The notes under the pieces were generated by a model. That model had not been told where the DNA came from, made no database searches, and saw only the letters and a list, made by a program, of their open reading frames with translations. Both the position numbers and the translations under genes were made by a program. From the NCBI GenBank assembly GCA_029448655.1, contig JACCLO010000018.1, positions 372,001-436,000 on the forward strand: a stretch of 64,000 nt of DNA. The letters run 5' to 3'. Numbering within the stretch: the first letter of the stretch is position 1; every line of letters starts with the position of its first letter. This document shows positions 33,580 to 45,704 of the stretch, piece after piece. This DNA is from Wolfiporia cocos (taxonomy: Eukaryota > Basidiomycota > Agaricomycetes > Polyporales > Phaeolaceae).

Positions 33580-35970
33580 CAATGTGTATCTCGCTCTTGC
33601 TCATCAGCTTTGGCTTCCTAGGACAAAGAGGCTTCTTTAGCAGTTTGCTTCTGGGGACCCCCTGCTCTAGCAATTGCAATCCATTGCCTGTAGCCTTGTG
33701 TTGCTCCAAGGCTTTCTGGTGTTTGCTGAGCATCTGCTTCCACCTCATCTCCAGGACCTCTTTGGCCTCCTTCTGCACTGCCTTCTGTAGTACCTGTAAG
33801 TCCTTCTGTCTCTGCTTCTCAGCTTTTGCATCCTTAGCTTTCTTCATCTTGAGCGTGAAGTCATCTCCTGTCAGTACCTGCCCTTTCCCCTCTGGGAATG
33901 TCACAGAACATTCCCATAAGGGATTCTAAGACGTTACAGAGCAATAACTAGGGTATATCACCCATATGTGGCACCAGCATACATGGCCTACACCGTTGAG
34001 TGTCTAATAGGCACCAAGCGTGGGAATATGAACTGCAGATATAGCTGGACCCTCGATAGCAGCATGAACTGTTATCGTAGCCCTTTTGGGGGAGTGGTCT
34101 AATACACCACTCATGAGCACATTGCATTGGGTCTGCAGCGCATCTTGTGATAGGGAACAAATGTGTACAATCATCATCCTTGGCAGCCTCTTTGGCATAA
34201 AGTGCATCACTTTGCTTCTGAAGTGCAAGATTTTGAATGATGAGTTGTGCATGACTACTCTCGATGATGAGATCATGGGCCACAATGTGTTGCTGCACAT
34301 GTTTGAGATCCTTGGTGAGTTCATCCACTTTGTCCTCCAGTTGTGCATGGCTCTTGCATTCTGATGGCATCTGGACTAATGTCCAGTCAATTCCTGGTAG
34401 AGGAGGGGGTTGTTCAAGGACTGGAGATGGTGCTCACTGTGCAGATGTCATTGTTGACTTAGCAACAAGGAAGGATCCCAAACTCGTCCCAGTGATGGCA
34501 CCTGTCAGCAAGCAGACACACTTGTGTGGTGTATAGAGCTCAGGAAAAACACTCTGATTGAAGGTGCATTTCTGTGTGGGTGTTGACTCAGCATCTGACC
34601 TGGGAATTGCACAGTGTGTATCCTCAGTCACATCAAAGGCTGTTGGTGGCTGGTATTGAAATGCTGCCATTACAGCGCACACTGGAGAAGGCTGGGGAAG
34701 TGGAAATGAGCCCTTGATTGACATTGGTATGCTTGGCTTTGTCTGTTGTGTAGAAATGACATCAGGGTTGAATGGATAGATCCTGGTGGTTTTGAAGGCA
34801 GCCTTTATGGTATCTGCAGTGAATGCCACCAAGAATGCATGTCCAAATACTCCCATAAAGTCAGCCTTTGTGACATTATGCTTGTGGAGCTGCTTGAAAT
34901 TGCTGATCTTGGTTTTCCAGGCCTCTTTCATCTGTGCAAAGCATACAACATCAAGACCCTGAAGTGCATGGGTGCAATGGGGTGGATATCCAAGGATGAT
35001 GATGTTGTGAGCTCTTGCATATTGTAGCAGCTCAAATATGTGGTGTGAGCTATGTCAATCAATGAGCAATACACAGGGGTGACCCTCAGCTTTATCCTCA
35101 GTTTGAGCATTGAAATTCTTCTTGATCCACTTGCAGGCAAGCTGTCCATCAGTCCAGCCATTTTCAAAGTACCCAAAGCTATATGCAAGGTTAGTGGGAA
35201 GCTCCACAATGTCAAATCATGCTCACGAAGCATTTGCGACATTATCTTCACCCCATTTTGACATAAAATGCTTGCCCTTGAATATGATCATCGGATCAAG
35301 AGCAGATCCATCAGCACAGATTGTGACCAAAGCAGTAACATTGGTGAATAACCCTCCTCCTTGCTTGTGCTGTGTCTTTGTGCTGCATGCACCAAGCACT
35401 CAGGTTTGCCCTTGTAACAATGGTGGAAAGCCGCTCTCGTCCATGCCATAGATATCCTCCATTTGAATTCCCTTTTCCACAATCCATTTTTTCACCATCT
35501 TGAACCATGCTTTAACAACATCTGGATTTAGTGAGCATGCCCTCTGGGTGTCCAATGGGTGACTCCAATGAGCTTGTAAGATATCATGATGCTGATCAAT
35601 GAAACTATATATCCATGCTTTTCCAACAGGCTCGAAATTGGGGCCCACTTGTGATTTCACCAAAGCATTGGCATATGATTCTACAACTGAATGTTTGAGT
35701 GGTAGATCACAGTTGGCAGATTCAAGTATGAAGTCAACAAGCATATGCTCCTCAACCAGTGTAAGCTTCCACTTTGTCTCATCGAATGCACTCATGCTCC
35801 TCTCTCCCTTGATCATTCTAGACAGTGTCCAGTATGCAACCCCATTTGCATAAACCAGCCGGCTTGGCCTTTGTCTGCTCTTGGGCATATGCATCAACAG
35901 CAGCCTGCATCTTCGCATTTTCTGCATGCCGGGACTTCTGTTTCTTGATGTGCTCTGACAGTGCATGATA
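33580..35970 (-). pseudogene. pogo-type (CENP-B HTH / DDE) transposase relic
   Basis: Minus-strand pieces run in family order. From 35966: an HTH start (WTLSRMIKGERSM), the CENP-B-like HTH (LVDFILESA, ESYANALV), PVGKAWIYSFIDQHH, DTQRACSLNPDVV, and the first catalytic Asp in IYGMDESGFPP, followed at once by a TGA stop. Pieces near 35250-34930 and 34931-34434 continue with a decayed LIDIAH block, MKEAWKTKI and FGHAFLVAFTADTIKAAF with IYPFNPDVI. Next come a coiled coil (DKVDELTKDLKHV) and a Lys-rich tail (KKAKDAKAEKQRQKDLQ). At least three frame breaks are present. A TRIM-type solo LTR (33899-34152) sits in the tail; removing it with one GGGAA copy leaves an open junction. The sequence is CpG-poor. 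Inactive. Confidence 0.75.
33899..34152 (-). repeat. solo LTR of the TRIM family
   Basis: It starts TGTCACAGAACATTCCC and ends CATCTTGTGATA, the reverse complement of the LTR of the TRIM at 46931-47843. Shared blocks include CCCTTTTGGGGGAGTGG and the run ending in the TCTTGTGATA terminus. GGGAA is duplicated at 33894-33898 and 34153-34157. It interrupts the pogo-type relic. Confidence 0.85.
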
Positions 35971-38364
35971 GACCATGATGAAAATGAGCCAGTGATGTCT
36001 ATAACAGAGTGATAAACACACTAATTGAGTCACTGTGGGCCTATCCACATTTGCTATTGCTCTTCTTTCCTGAGATGCATCAACAGGCGCCTCATGTGTT
36101 GCAATCATGCGAATGTTCAAGAAGCACCCACAATTTCACACTTTTCCCATTTATTAAATACACAATAAAGAACAGGCTTTCACCACAACTTTTTTATCAC
36201 AATATATTAAGATGTATTCCAGCTTGCTATTTATTTTTTTTGCGGTTTTTGGGGGCTTGATATGTGTAGAATGATGTTGGCAAAACTTATAACCAGGTCA
36301 GACTTGGCTGATCAGTATGTACATACAGTGGCCATGCAAGCCTCATCAATCCTATGGGTCTAGGAAATTTGTGAGTCATCTTTCATAACTAATCAGTATG
36401 TATATGCGATATGAGCACCATTGGAACAAAGCTACGGTATGGAGACACAGGTGTGCCAAGGACTACTAGAACACTGTACTGCTCCTGTGGAAAGGATTGG
36501 CACATATCTTCACAGCCCATCTGGCAAATGGCACAGGCCTGATGGTTGGGTTCACATTCCCCTTCAATACAGCCATGGACAGCATAATCAACCATGTACG
36601 CACTATCATCTGCTACTGGCTCAAAGCCAAAGATAATGTTTGCTATCTGTGCAGGTCATGTTTGACACTGCACCCATGGCAGATCCACAGGTGCTGGAGG
36701 ATATCAAAATCAATTCAATGTGGTGTTGTTATATGTGGACTTATATGATTCTGTTGGAACATGGATTTGCCAAGGATGAGCTTGCATGTGCCTGGTCATT
36801 GCATGCACATGTCAGGAGCTGGAGATTGTATAGCCAGAGATTGTACAAGGGCAAAACAGTATATAATTGCTCAATTTTATGTACTGTACCTCATGCAATT
36901 GCCCTATGGGAATCATCATGCCTGTGGACAAACACACTCATCAAACTGATGTTTTGATTGCTCTGACAATATCGTTCAGGGCCAAGACCTGGGCTAGCAT
37001 CCTTGATGCTGCAGTGACCACATAGCATCAATTTGACATCATCGGTGAGAAAGAATATATTAATCTTAATTTTGACAAGAATGACATTGATAATAGAGGG
37101 TTCATTGTTATGAGCTGGATAATGAAGAAGGCCATGGCCTTGATTAGTGGCAGACCTGTTGATGTGGTAGCAGTAATTGTGAGTAAACACACATTATTAC
37201 ACTAGAGTGGACCGGGTCCTGAAGTACCTCCACAGCACTTGCCAAAGCATAGCATTATCAGTGTATAAATTTACCAGTATGAGCTATCAGTTACAGATTG
37301 CTAAGTGCTACTGTGTGCACCTGAGCTACCTTTGTTTATGTTATAATCATAATCTGAACTCATCTGAATCAAGCCTTGATCCATCTGAACCAGAAGTGAA
37401 TCTACTGGAAAAAGTTGTCCATAACTGAGTGACTTTCCATCTTAATTGTCTGAATCAAGGCAACTAAGACAACTTAAGGACATTGTAGTTTTGCTGATGC
37501 TTCCAGTCATCATATTTGCCTCCTATCTGAATCCCAACTCCACAAATTCTGTCATCCATGAGACTATCTTTGGATCTGTGCACTGCTTCATGGGCTGAAT
37601 TCCATCTGGAACTGGCTGCAATTTGTGCTCTCATGATTCCAGTCAGCATCTTTGCAGCCTTACATATGAATGGTGTTGTTTTCCCCTGCCATTGTCAAGT
37701 ACATCATTGCTTTATGTGTGTGTTCCATATCTAGATTGGTAAAGGTATTATTCCTTTCCAAAACTAGCTGGACACTTAGACTTCTCAGTTAACTATATAT
37801 GACTCTGAGCCAGTACATCCCCCTATAACCTGCAGTCAAGTCAAGCAAATGCTCACGATCCATTGCAGTGACATGCTCTGACAACAACCTGTCTTTGCAT
37901 ACCTAGATAGACGCAAAATGCTCAAGCTCGAGCTGCAGATCAGAGATAACCTATATTGGATCTGTGCCCTAATCACCACAATACACGATGAAATTAGCTT
38001 ACCTCCAGTAAGTTCATCTGAGACACATATGTTGATGCACATTGACATTAAATTAATTATAGAAATCTCTCCCTCACTATCACAGGATTGTGGCAGTGAT
38101 GCAAAAGCTCCTTGACATAATGACAGGCCTTCGCAACATCAGGGAGAACATCCCTCAGCAAGAGACTGTAGCTAGTGTTTTCAATGAACAGCATCTCATT
38201 TTGTTGCACACCTTATTCAAGATACATTATGGCTGTGGCAGATGTTGTGTGTGCACATCACCCTGTATGCATGCCAGCATACATTCCAAGCATAAGAGTC
38301 ACTCCCTCAATTCATGCCCTCACCAAGGTGTGCATATGAGCATCTGGAGACCCACATGCAAGAC
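35971..38364. other. CpG-poor old DNA, unrecognised plus-strand coding relic
   Basis: Short plus-strand runs of protein-like sequence appear near 36400-36960, 37060-37190 and 37900-38360 (for example LQIRDNLYWICALITTI, then GLRNIRENIPQQETVASVFN). The last continues across the LTR 38365-38838 as SIWKAWKDTLEELPEL. The order and CpG loss suggest an ancient transposase or host gene. I do not recognise the family. Confidence 0.3.
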
Positions 38365-38838
38365 TGTCACAGATTTTGGGCCACCACCCAGATCTTGTGA
38401 CTTGCAGGAAATTGCCCTTGTTGTGGGTCGAACCAACGACTTTAGCATACACAGTCATGTGACCAGTAGATTAGATACAAAGCCACATCATTGATAGGGT
38501 TCACGGACTGTCCTCCCCGCTGGGCCACTCACATGATGTAGTTGTAGATGGCGTGCTAGTTGTGCAATACTTACTCAGCAGCGCACAGTCCACGTTAGGG
38601 TGGCCTGCTCTAGTAGTGTAGCACTGGCCTCTACATGTATATATACTATGCCGTTCTGGGGCTTACTCCCCAGAACTGATCTTCTCGATGTATGGGCAAT
38701 AGCCCTCCTCTCTTGATCACTACAGTGTGCCACCTGAGCTCCGCCTTGCTGTGTCTACCAACTTGGTGTTGTACCCTGGGTCTTAGGGCTTATAGGGGTA
38801 GGATAGGGATATATGGTATGCCACTCAAGTTTGTGTCA
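38365..38838 (-). repeat. solo LTR (474 bp) with tRNA-like segment
   Basis: It starts TGTCACAGATTTTGGGCC and ends CAAGTTTGTGTCA, with AAGAC duplicated at 38360-38364 and 38839-38843. It is the same subfamily as 30594-31063, more decayed at CpG sites. Confidence 0.92.
38414..38484 (-). other. tRNA-like segment inside an LTR, partial cloverleaf
   Basis: The minus-strand 71-nt stretch has a B-box-like GGTTCGACCC (complement of 38425-38434) in a T arm with four of five pairs. A four-pair anticodon stem (GACT/AGTC) and an acceptor stem with about six of seven pairs (CTTTGT against ACAAGG) are also visible. The D arm is weak. It is the best preserved example of the tRNA-like domain in this LTR subfamily. 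Confidence 0.45.
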
Positions 38839-39797
38839 AAGACAGCATATGGAAGGCATGGAAGGACACTCTGGAGGAGCTGCCTGAGTTGACTGGTAGG
38901 CTGTTTGGAGCATCAGTATAGTTTATGCATGATGAGCACCTGTCAATGATTAGTACACACGAGGAGGGTGCAGACCATGGGTGGTATAGCATGTTTAAAT
39001 GGAAAGAAGTATGATGCTTCACATTCCTCTTCCTCCTGTCAGGCAGGCATTCCTGTCTGTCATGATCATTGTTGTCGCTGAACTGATCTTCATGGGTCAT
39101 GTGAGGGAATGGTGAGTTTCACCTTATAAGCAGTCATACATTCATGTGAGCAGAGGGCTCTCAGCTGCACAATGGGTTCAGCACTGACATTTATTGAGCA
39201 AATGCTGGCCCTTGTGGCTGATGGTAGATGAGAGTGAGGTTTGCATGAGCACCAATGTGTACATGGCTTGGCACCATCCCATCATCATCTCCAAGCAGTG
39301 GTCTGAGAAGGTATCAGAAATACAAGAACCTATCCACATCATTGGTTGATAAAAGTTTCACTGCATGCTCATGCAGCACCAGAATGCTCTCGTCCAGCAG
39401 TGCCACTGTGTCTGGCATGCTGTAAGCCAGGAGAGTTGAAAGATGATCAGTGACAGTGGTGAGGACTTCCTTGGGTAGCTTGCCCTTACTAAAACACTTC
39501 AATGACTCTAGCACATCACTGATGTAGATGAAGATGTCTGAGTGAGGCTTGAAGCTTGGATCCTTGAGGAATGTCAGAAGCAGGGCAGGCCATTGTCGTT
39601 CCTGCCTATACCATGAATGCAGAATTTGGTAGAATCTCATCTCCTCAAACAGGGTGATGATATGGGCTGTTGTGAGGATTATATGCAGACAGTAAATACT
39701 CTGCAGCAAGCTGCTGATCCTCCCTTCATCTGGATCTTTGGCTAGTTCAATGAGAATGTTCTGGAGGGTGCTTGGGGGGACTTGAATGAACTGAGGA

Positions 39798-40559
39798 TGT
39801 CACAGATTTTCTACAGAAGAATTAAAGTCATGCAGCGCCCCCTCCAGCTACTTCTACAAGACATACACTGTTCCTATGGCCTAAGGCAGGCCTTTGCAGC
39901 GGTCCAGAATTTATCAGGTCATGTGACTTTTCAGTCACATGATCTACTCTCTTTCATCAGATTAGATAGCACCACCAGGTACCATCACAGGAACCTAAGT
40001 CAGGTGACTCTGTCTTATCTCTTATCTACTCAGTCGTCACAGGCCTTCTACATCATGACATCATCAGGTGTAGTTAGGACAACTGACATCAGGGCCTATT
40101 ACTGGGCCAGAAGATGACCTCATAGGTCTATACTTAGCATGGCCCACTTATCCTACAGGTATTACACAGTGGCCTGCTTACTACCTACATATGACACATA
40201 ATGTCATTTTACTAAGTCAGTGCCTACCTTTACTGAAGTGCCTCAAGCACACAACTATGCTGCCAGTACTGGCATTATGGCACCATCATATGCACACAGA
40301 CCCTCTACTTTAGGGTTACCCCTATGGCTAGTAGTTACAGGTCTCAGCATGTATATAAGCAGTAGTCCAAGTGCTCTAAAAGCCTTAGACTCAATATTGA
40401 CATTAGTTCATCATGTTCTATGGGGTGATTCCCACACCTTCTCTGCTTTCCTTGTCCCTTGTAAAACTCTTGCACCCCTCTGGTAGAAGGCCCTTTATGT
40501 CTGGGTCAACCTTGGGATATATGTGCCCTAAGGCTTGGAATGTCACTAGGATTGTGACA
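39798..40559 (-). repeat. solo LTR in Vps8 relic 2
   Basis: It starts TGTCACAGATTTTCTAC and ends GGATTGTGACA, with GAGGA (39793-39797) and AAGGA (40560-40564) as a one-mismatch duplication. It carries the reverse-orientation CATGTATATA block. The length is 762 bp. The flanking Vps8 sequence rejoins exactly as in relic 1. Confidence 0.85.
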
Positions 40560-41691
40560 AAGGATACTTGGGAACATTCTGCACAACAAAGATGTTAATG
40601 AAGGTGACCACTTTGTGATGCAACCTGGGGAAAGACAGAATCTCCAGCAAGATATTTACAATGATGAGCCAACTAACTCCCCATGTTTCGTTGTTCAGAT
40701 GTGAATTTTCAAATGCCAGGTTGAGGGTGTGCAAGAATGCTTCAGGGTCAAAGCACAGCAGTAGATGTGTATAAGGGAACATTGGCTCAATGCCACTCTT
40801 CTCATCAGCAGTTTTGACCAGGTTGCCACCCTCATCTTGAGGCCATATGCTCAATTGACTGTTGAACAAGAAAGCATACATGTTGTTCTTAGCTTGCAGG
40901 CCTTCGTCATCTGGGATTGGCTTAGCTGAAGGGTACGAGAGACCAGTTAGGGTATTTCCTAGGTAAGGATAGATCTTGTACACACTTAGGATAACCCATT
41001 CAATCTCTTCTTCCTTTGCCCTTGACTCAGACAACAAGTCTTTGGCCCTCACCCTGCAGAACTGCTGGACCTTCCAGACCAGCCCTATGAGTTCCACCAC
41101 AGGTGACACATAATCCTTCAATGCCCATGTATATACATACAGGAGAGCATCATACAAGCAGTGTCACTGGCACAGGGTGATTCCCTGATTGATGTCTAAG
41201 CATTTGGCATTGATGTGCCAAATTAGGCATTCTGTGAGGTAGGGGTGGCCGTCTTCCTTGTGCAGAGCAATCAACCACTGTGTAATCCATGGGGGAATGT
41301 TGTGCAATTGGCCTTCAAGTACAAACACTTCCATCTGCAGAAGAAAATGTGGCCGATGCCATTGTCATCCTAGTATTGGAAGAGATCCTTGAAGAGGAAG
41401 TCATAGTTGCCCAATGCAATTGAAGTATGCATGCAGGTCTTCACCAAACCCTCAAACAGCAACATGCAATCTATGCCATGGCTGTTCAGAGTGACATGCA
41501 TGCCATCCATCATCCAGTCCTCAGAGACTGCATAGCTTACAGAGGTGATCATCAGCTTGGAGGGACTTCAGTCAAATATCTCAATCTGCCAAGTGCCCTT
41601 TGCTTAAGAAATTGCAGTTGCAAACTAGGTTTGCACACAGATTAATCTGCCACAGCTGAGCAGATTAATCTACCATGAAAATAAAATGCAA

Positions 41692-41775
41692 CATCAGGAT
41701 TAGAACCACAGGCCTGAGCACAAGAGGACAACCATGCATGGCAACACAATAACCAACTGAGCTATGGCAGCAACT
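41692..41775 (-). other. tRNA-like unit, left arm of the inverted-repeat element
   Basis: The minus strand carries the A-box-like TAGCTCAGTTGG, then after about 50 nt GGTTCTAATCC, a near-consensus B box. It is the inverted partner of 42063-42150. The surrounding stems are decayed. Confidence 0.5.
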
Positions 41776-42062
41776 GCTAGCTCAAGACAGTTAATATATA
41801 TATAGGTTGTGTTCACACTTAATTTTTGCACTCAGCTTTAAGGAGGCTAACTAATACTGCAAGTACAAACAATAATAATAGTGGCTGCTTGTGTAACATA
41901 GCATGATCTGGAGCAAGTAAGCATGTAAAAGGTCAATACACTATGACCAGTGCTTCCCAAAGGGAAATATATTTGCACTTGTACTAAAGCAGATGTAGAG
42001 ATTGTGAAAATGAAGTTCTATGAGAATTTTATATATATTCTAACCATTTAGAGTTAACAGCT

Positions 42063-42150
42063 ACTGCCATAGCTCAGTTGGTTATTGTGTTACGATACAC
42101 CGTTTTTCTCATGTGCTTGGACCTTTGGTTCAAATCCTGGTGTTACATTT
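42063..42150 (+). other. tRNA-like unit, right arm of the inverted-repeat element
   Basis: A perfect A box TAGCTCAGTTGG (42070-42081) and a perfect B box GGTTCAAATCC (42127-42137) are spaced as in a tRNA gene. The T stem and acceptor stem pair poorly, so this is a tRNA-derived (SINE-like) unit and not a good tRNA gene. ATTTTATTTTCATGG follows in both arms. Confidence 0.55.
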
Positions 42151-42219
42151 TATTTTCATGGTATATTAATCTGCATGCAAACCTAGCTCGCAACTGTGAT
42201 TTCTTAAGTGAAGGGCACT

Positions 42220-42923
42220 TGTTACAGTCGTTTTATTTTTCTAGTACCTGCAGAACTCACCATTGGGTGAATATGAGACAGGGACTTGTTGTGCAACTAA
42301 CCCCCCTGGCTGCTTGTGACCTTATCAGACCTAACTCTGATTGTACTAGTATGGGGGACACATTTTACCATTTGACAGATGCAACTCTGTCCCCAATTCA
42401 TACTCATCATTCTATGATTAGCTGATGGTGATCAACCACCATGATCATTCCTATCTATCATTTCAGATATATCACTACATACCTATCATCAGTTTCAGTC
42501 TAGGACGTAGATAGTACTAGTGACATCTGGAATGGACAGGACTCCAGAAACTCAGCATAGTATATAAACTCGTGTAACTAAGTCGAGGCTCTTCAGCTCA
42601 ACCTTGTTATATAAACAAGAAGTCTTGTACTCATTCTCAGGCTTGGGAAACCAAGCTCAGTATATTGCCAAGCCATGGAGACTGGGTCCTCAAAGTGCAC
42701 ACTGACTTCTCAGACTTAGGCAAGTATCTCATTCAAAGATACTTGCTTTGTAAAAACCTGCTATGTTCTCTAACATGAATTGAATATTCAGATGAGCCCC
42801 TAGAGTCTATTGACTAAGGGCTGGAAGGCTAATGACAGGACAGTTATCTGCCTCACACTTGTTAAATGCAGAAGATCTACACTTGCGATTCAAGTGTACA
42901 GAATGGGTATACGACCCATAACA
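42220..42923 (+). repeat. solo LTR, gypsy-related family B
   Basis: It starts TGTTACAGTCG and ends CGACCCATAACA, with GCACT duplicated at 42215-42219 and 42924-42928. The length is 704 bp. It shares the CTCTTCAGCTCAACCTTGTT-type block with the LTRs of the chromovirus at 54803-61082. Confidence 0.9.
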
Positions 42924-43772
42924 GCACTTGGCAGATTAAGATATTTGACTAAAAATCTACCAGCTTGTGCATCTTGTCACCCATGACTTGCTTGAGCTTG
43001 CTTGGTGATTTAGGCAGGCCATTCTGGTTGCCAGGTGACTCCCCAACATAGCACATGCACATCAACTTGTGTTACCATCTAAATTTTTATTTTATCCTGG
43101 ACACCCACTGAATTCACCATTGGGCCAATACGAGACAGGGACTTGTTGCACAACCAACCTCCCTGGCAGCTCAGGACTCCATTGGGTGTAACCCTGAATG
43201 TACTAGTATATAACCTCATTTCATTGATAGATGGGTTCAACCTTAGCACTGTTTCACCCAGATCATCCCTGGTGTTCAACCGCCAGCATCTTTTATTTCT
43301 GATAGCACCTCTGATATATCACTCCATACCTATCATCCATTTCAGACTAAAATGTAGATAGTATCAGTGACATCTGGGGTGGACAGGACCCCAAAAACCT
43401 AGCATAGTATTGACACAGACTTGCTGTGGGACTCACCACATATCCCATATGCTGAGGAATAGGTGATAAGGTAACAAGTCATGCACAGCAGAGATAAGGT
43501 TGTGAAGATATTCTACAGTGCAGCTGAGAATAATAGAACTGAATCTATAGGACATTAGTCCCTAGGCTTATATACATGTTGTTAGCCCTAGTGGCTTACT
43601 ACTGTATAGTTCTACTTTGAAATGGTATCAAGGCTTGATGCCTACGTTACCAAATACACTATCCTACAGTGACCGTGGGAAGCCCTAATGGTTATCCAAT
43701 CATAGAGGGAATGTGTGACATTGCCATGCAGTGACAGAGAAAGGTTGGACATGAGGTCTGGTATGTGCAAGG

Positions 43773-44346
43773 TGACACAGACTTACATGTCTGTGGGACC
43801 GGCCCTGCCGGGGAACCTAACCTGCTAGCCCAGGGTGACCGTGCTTGCCAGCGGTCGACGCCCAGAGGCCTTTGCAGGGGCTGAAAGCAGCGACATGACC
43901 AAGTCATGGCCACACCCCCAGTCTAGCGAATGAAGCTCACAAGCAGTGGTAAGACTGGTGCACACACAGAGAGGTGCAAGAAAGGGGCATAAGCCCAGTT
44001 GCCAAGAATCCTAAAGATGGGGATGTAAGTCCCCATTGCTACTACCTATATACAGGTGCTGAAGCGATAAGTATCTAGCCTACCCTAAAGTACATGGCCT
44101 GTGCGCCATAACTATGAGAGTGACCGTACAAGTAACGCTACAAGTAACAAGGAGGTGACCAGTCATGTGAGTACCTGGCATGCGCACTATCCTACAGCAC
44201 TTATCTATTGGGTCAGGTGATCTATCAGCCTCAGAGAGCGACGATGGAGGTAGCTAGTGCAGAGGGGTGAGCCGTACATGCAGTGGCAGCCATGCTACCT
44301 AGCAAGGAATGTAGAAAAGATCTCCTTATGGAGTATTTCTGTGACA
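43773..44346 (+). repeat. solo LTR, third nesting level
   Basis: It starts TGACACAGACTTACATGTC and ends TATTTCTGTGACA, with CAAGG duplicated at 43768-43772 and 44347-44351. The length is 574 bp. Confidence 0.92.
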
Positions 44347-44523
44347 CAAGGGCCAAAGGCCAGTTGCAGAGGTGGTATCACTATTGGATAGTCAGATACC
44401 AAGTGACTCAGCGAGAAGCATGAGCCATTGATGCCATTGGCTGGAAGCCTCATGGTGTGGTTCTTAGGCTAGGCCTTAGGACTGGGGATTGCTATGACCG
44501 AAAGGCCAATAGCGAGGGGAATC

Positions 44524-45593
44524 TGTCACAGATCGTGACATTTTAGGCATTTTTCCGCCATTTCTAGCAATTATCCTGGGTTTATACATGCCTAACCAGC
44601 TTATCCATACTTGCCAACCCAAATGTGGGCCTATCCAGTCCTAATTCATATCAAGTCCTAATAGTCGCACGGACGCACTACTAAGGCCTTATGACACAGT
44701 GGTAACACGCTAGTCATCCCTTATGACAACTGTGGCCAGATCCAAGCAATGCCCATTGTCATCGCCTATGTCATCCAGCATACCAACAGCACATCACACA
44801 TCAGACCTTCTGATAGATGCCGGCCTCGTGTATCAGTAATGATAGAAGCACCTGCCAGAATGCCTCGTGGCATTCAAGGCTATTGGCTAGTCTCACAACT
44901 TGTCAATCAGTACACGCCATTACCTCATGGTAACCGGCAGCTACTACAATCCAGACATCTGCCATCACGGCGATATCCTCTTTCTGGCTCTATAGAGAAC
45001 TTTGGGAATCCGGCACTTTGCCATTCCCAGTGCTGCGGCTTCCTGCCTCATGCATCACACGTGTATCCTGCCAATGGCAGATACACCATGCTATTACCAA
45101 CCAGTACTATCGCACCCCTGGTTCTAGATGGCTTGTCCAAGAACCACGCCACGTGGCCTTTGGCCCACAGCAATGTAGCAATGCATGTGCATTGCTACCT
45201 CCCGGTATCCGACCATCCAATGGTGATACCACCTCACGAATCACAGGCTTTGGCCTTATGACTATACCCAGATACTGGCCCAACCTTAGCCCGTGTATCC
45301 AATCACGCCTTTCTCTTATTTACATAATCCATAGGGATCACATGGTAGTGTAGTTAGGTTTCACGGTAACCGTTGGCATCAAGCCACGTTACCTTCTTAG
45401 AATAAGGATCTATACAGTAGTAAGCCACTAGGGCCCAACATGTATATAAGTCTAGGGCGTTCTATGCCTATACTTCAGATCTATTATTCTCGGCTAGCAC
45501 CAGAATACCTTTCACCACCTGCGCTTGTCTTGTTCTTATCGCTCTTCCTCACCATATAGGATAGGTGGTGAGTCCCACAGAAAGACTGTGTCA
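44524..45593 (-). repeat. solo LTR, long subfamily, third nesting level
   Basis: It starts TGTCACAGATCGTGACATTT and ends AAGACTGTGTCA, with GAATC duplicated at 44519-44523 and 45594-45598. The length is 1,070 bp. Confidence 0.92.
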
Positions 45594-45704
45594 GAATCTG
45601 CCATTGGGCAGGATTCCATGTGGTGTGCATGAGGCATGAGCTGCAGCACCGGAGATCTGCTAGTGCCAGATATTCCTATGGTTCCATCAAAGATGGGAAC
45701 CGTG

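Larger units (their letters stand above)
41551..42962. mobile_element. long-inverted-repeat element with tRNA-like boxes
   Basis: It is inserted in Vps8 relic 2, with CAGCTT at both edges (41545-41550 and 42963-42968). The ends share AGTCAAATATCTYAATCTG and CCAAGTGC in inverted orientation. The inverted repeat extends about 200 bp inward on each side (41551-41790 and 42040-42219 plus 42924-42962). Both arms include a tRNA-related unit. A solo LTR (42220-42923) sits in the right arm. Without it the element is about 700 bp. No transposase. Class uncertain: foldback or Mutator-like. Confidence 0.6.

Noticed and set aside
35110..35451. Plus-strand ORFs across 35052-35853
   Set aside because: Antisense to the pogo-type transposase relic; no independent support.
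39314..41157. Short minus-strand ORFs as a real second Vps8 gene
   Set aside because: They are split by an LTR, lack both termini and lie in CpG-decayed sequence; only a relic.
42061..42150. A functional tRNA gene
   Set aside because: The A and B boxes are perfect, but T-stem and acceptor pairing fail and the unit is mirrored in the other arm of a transposon, so it is a tRNA-derived repeat.
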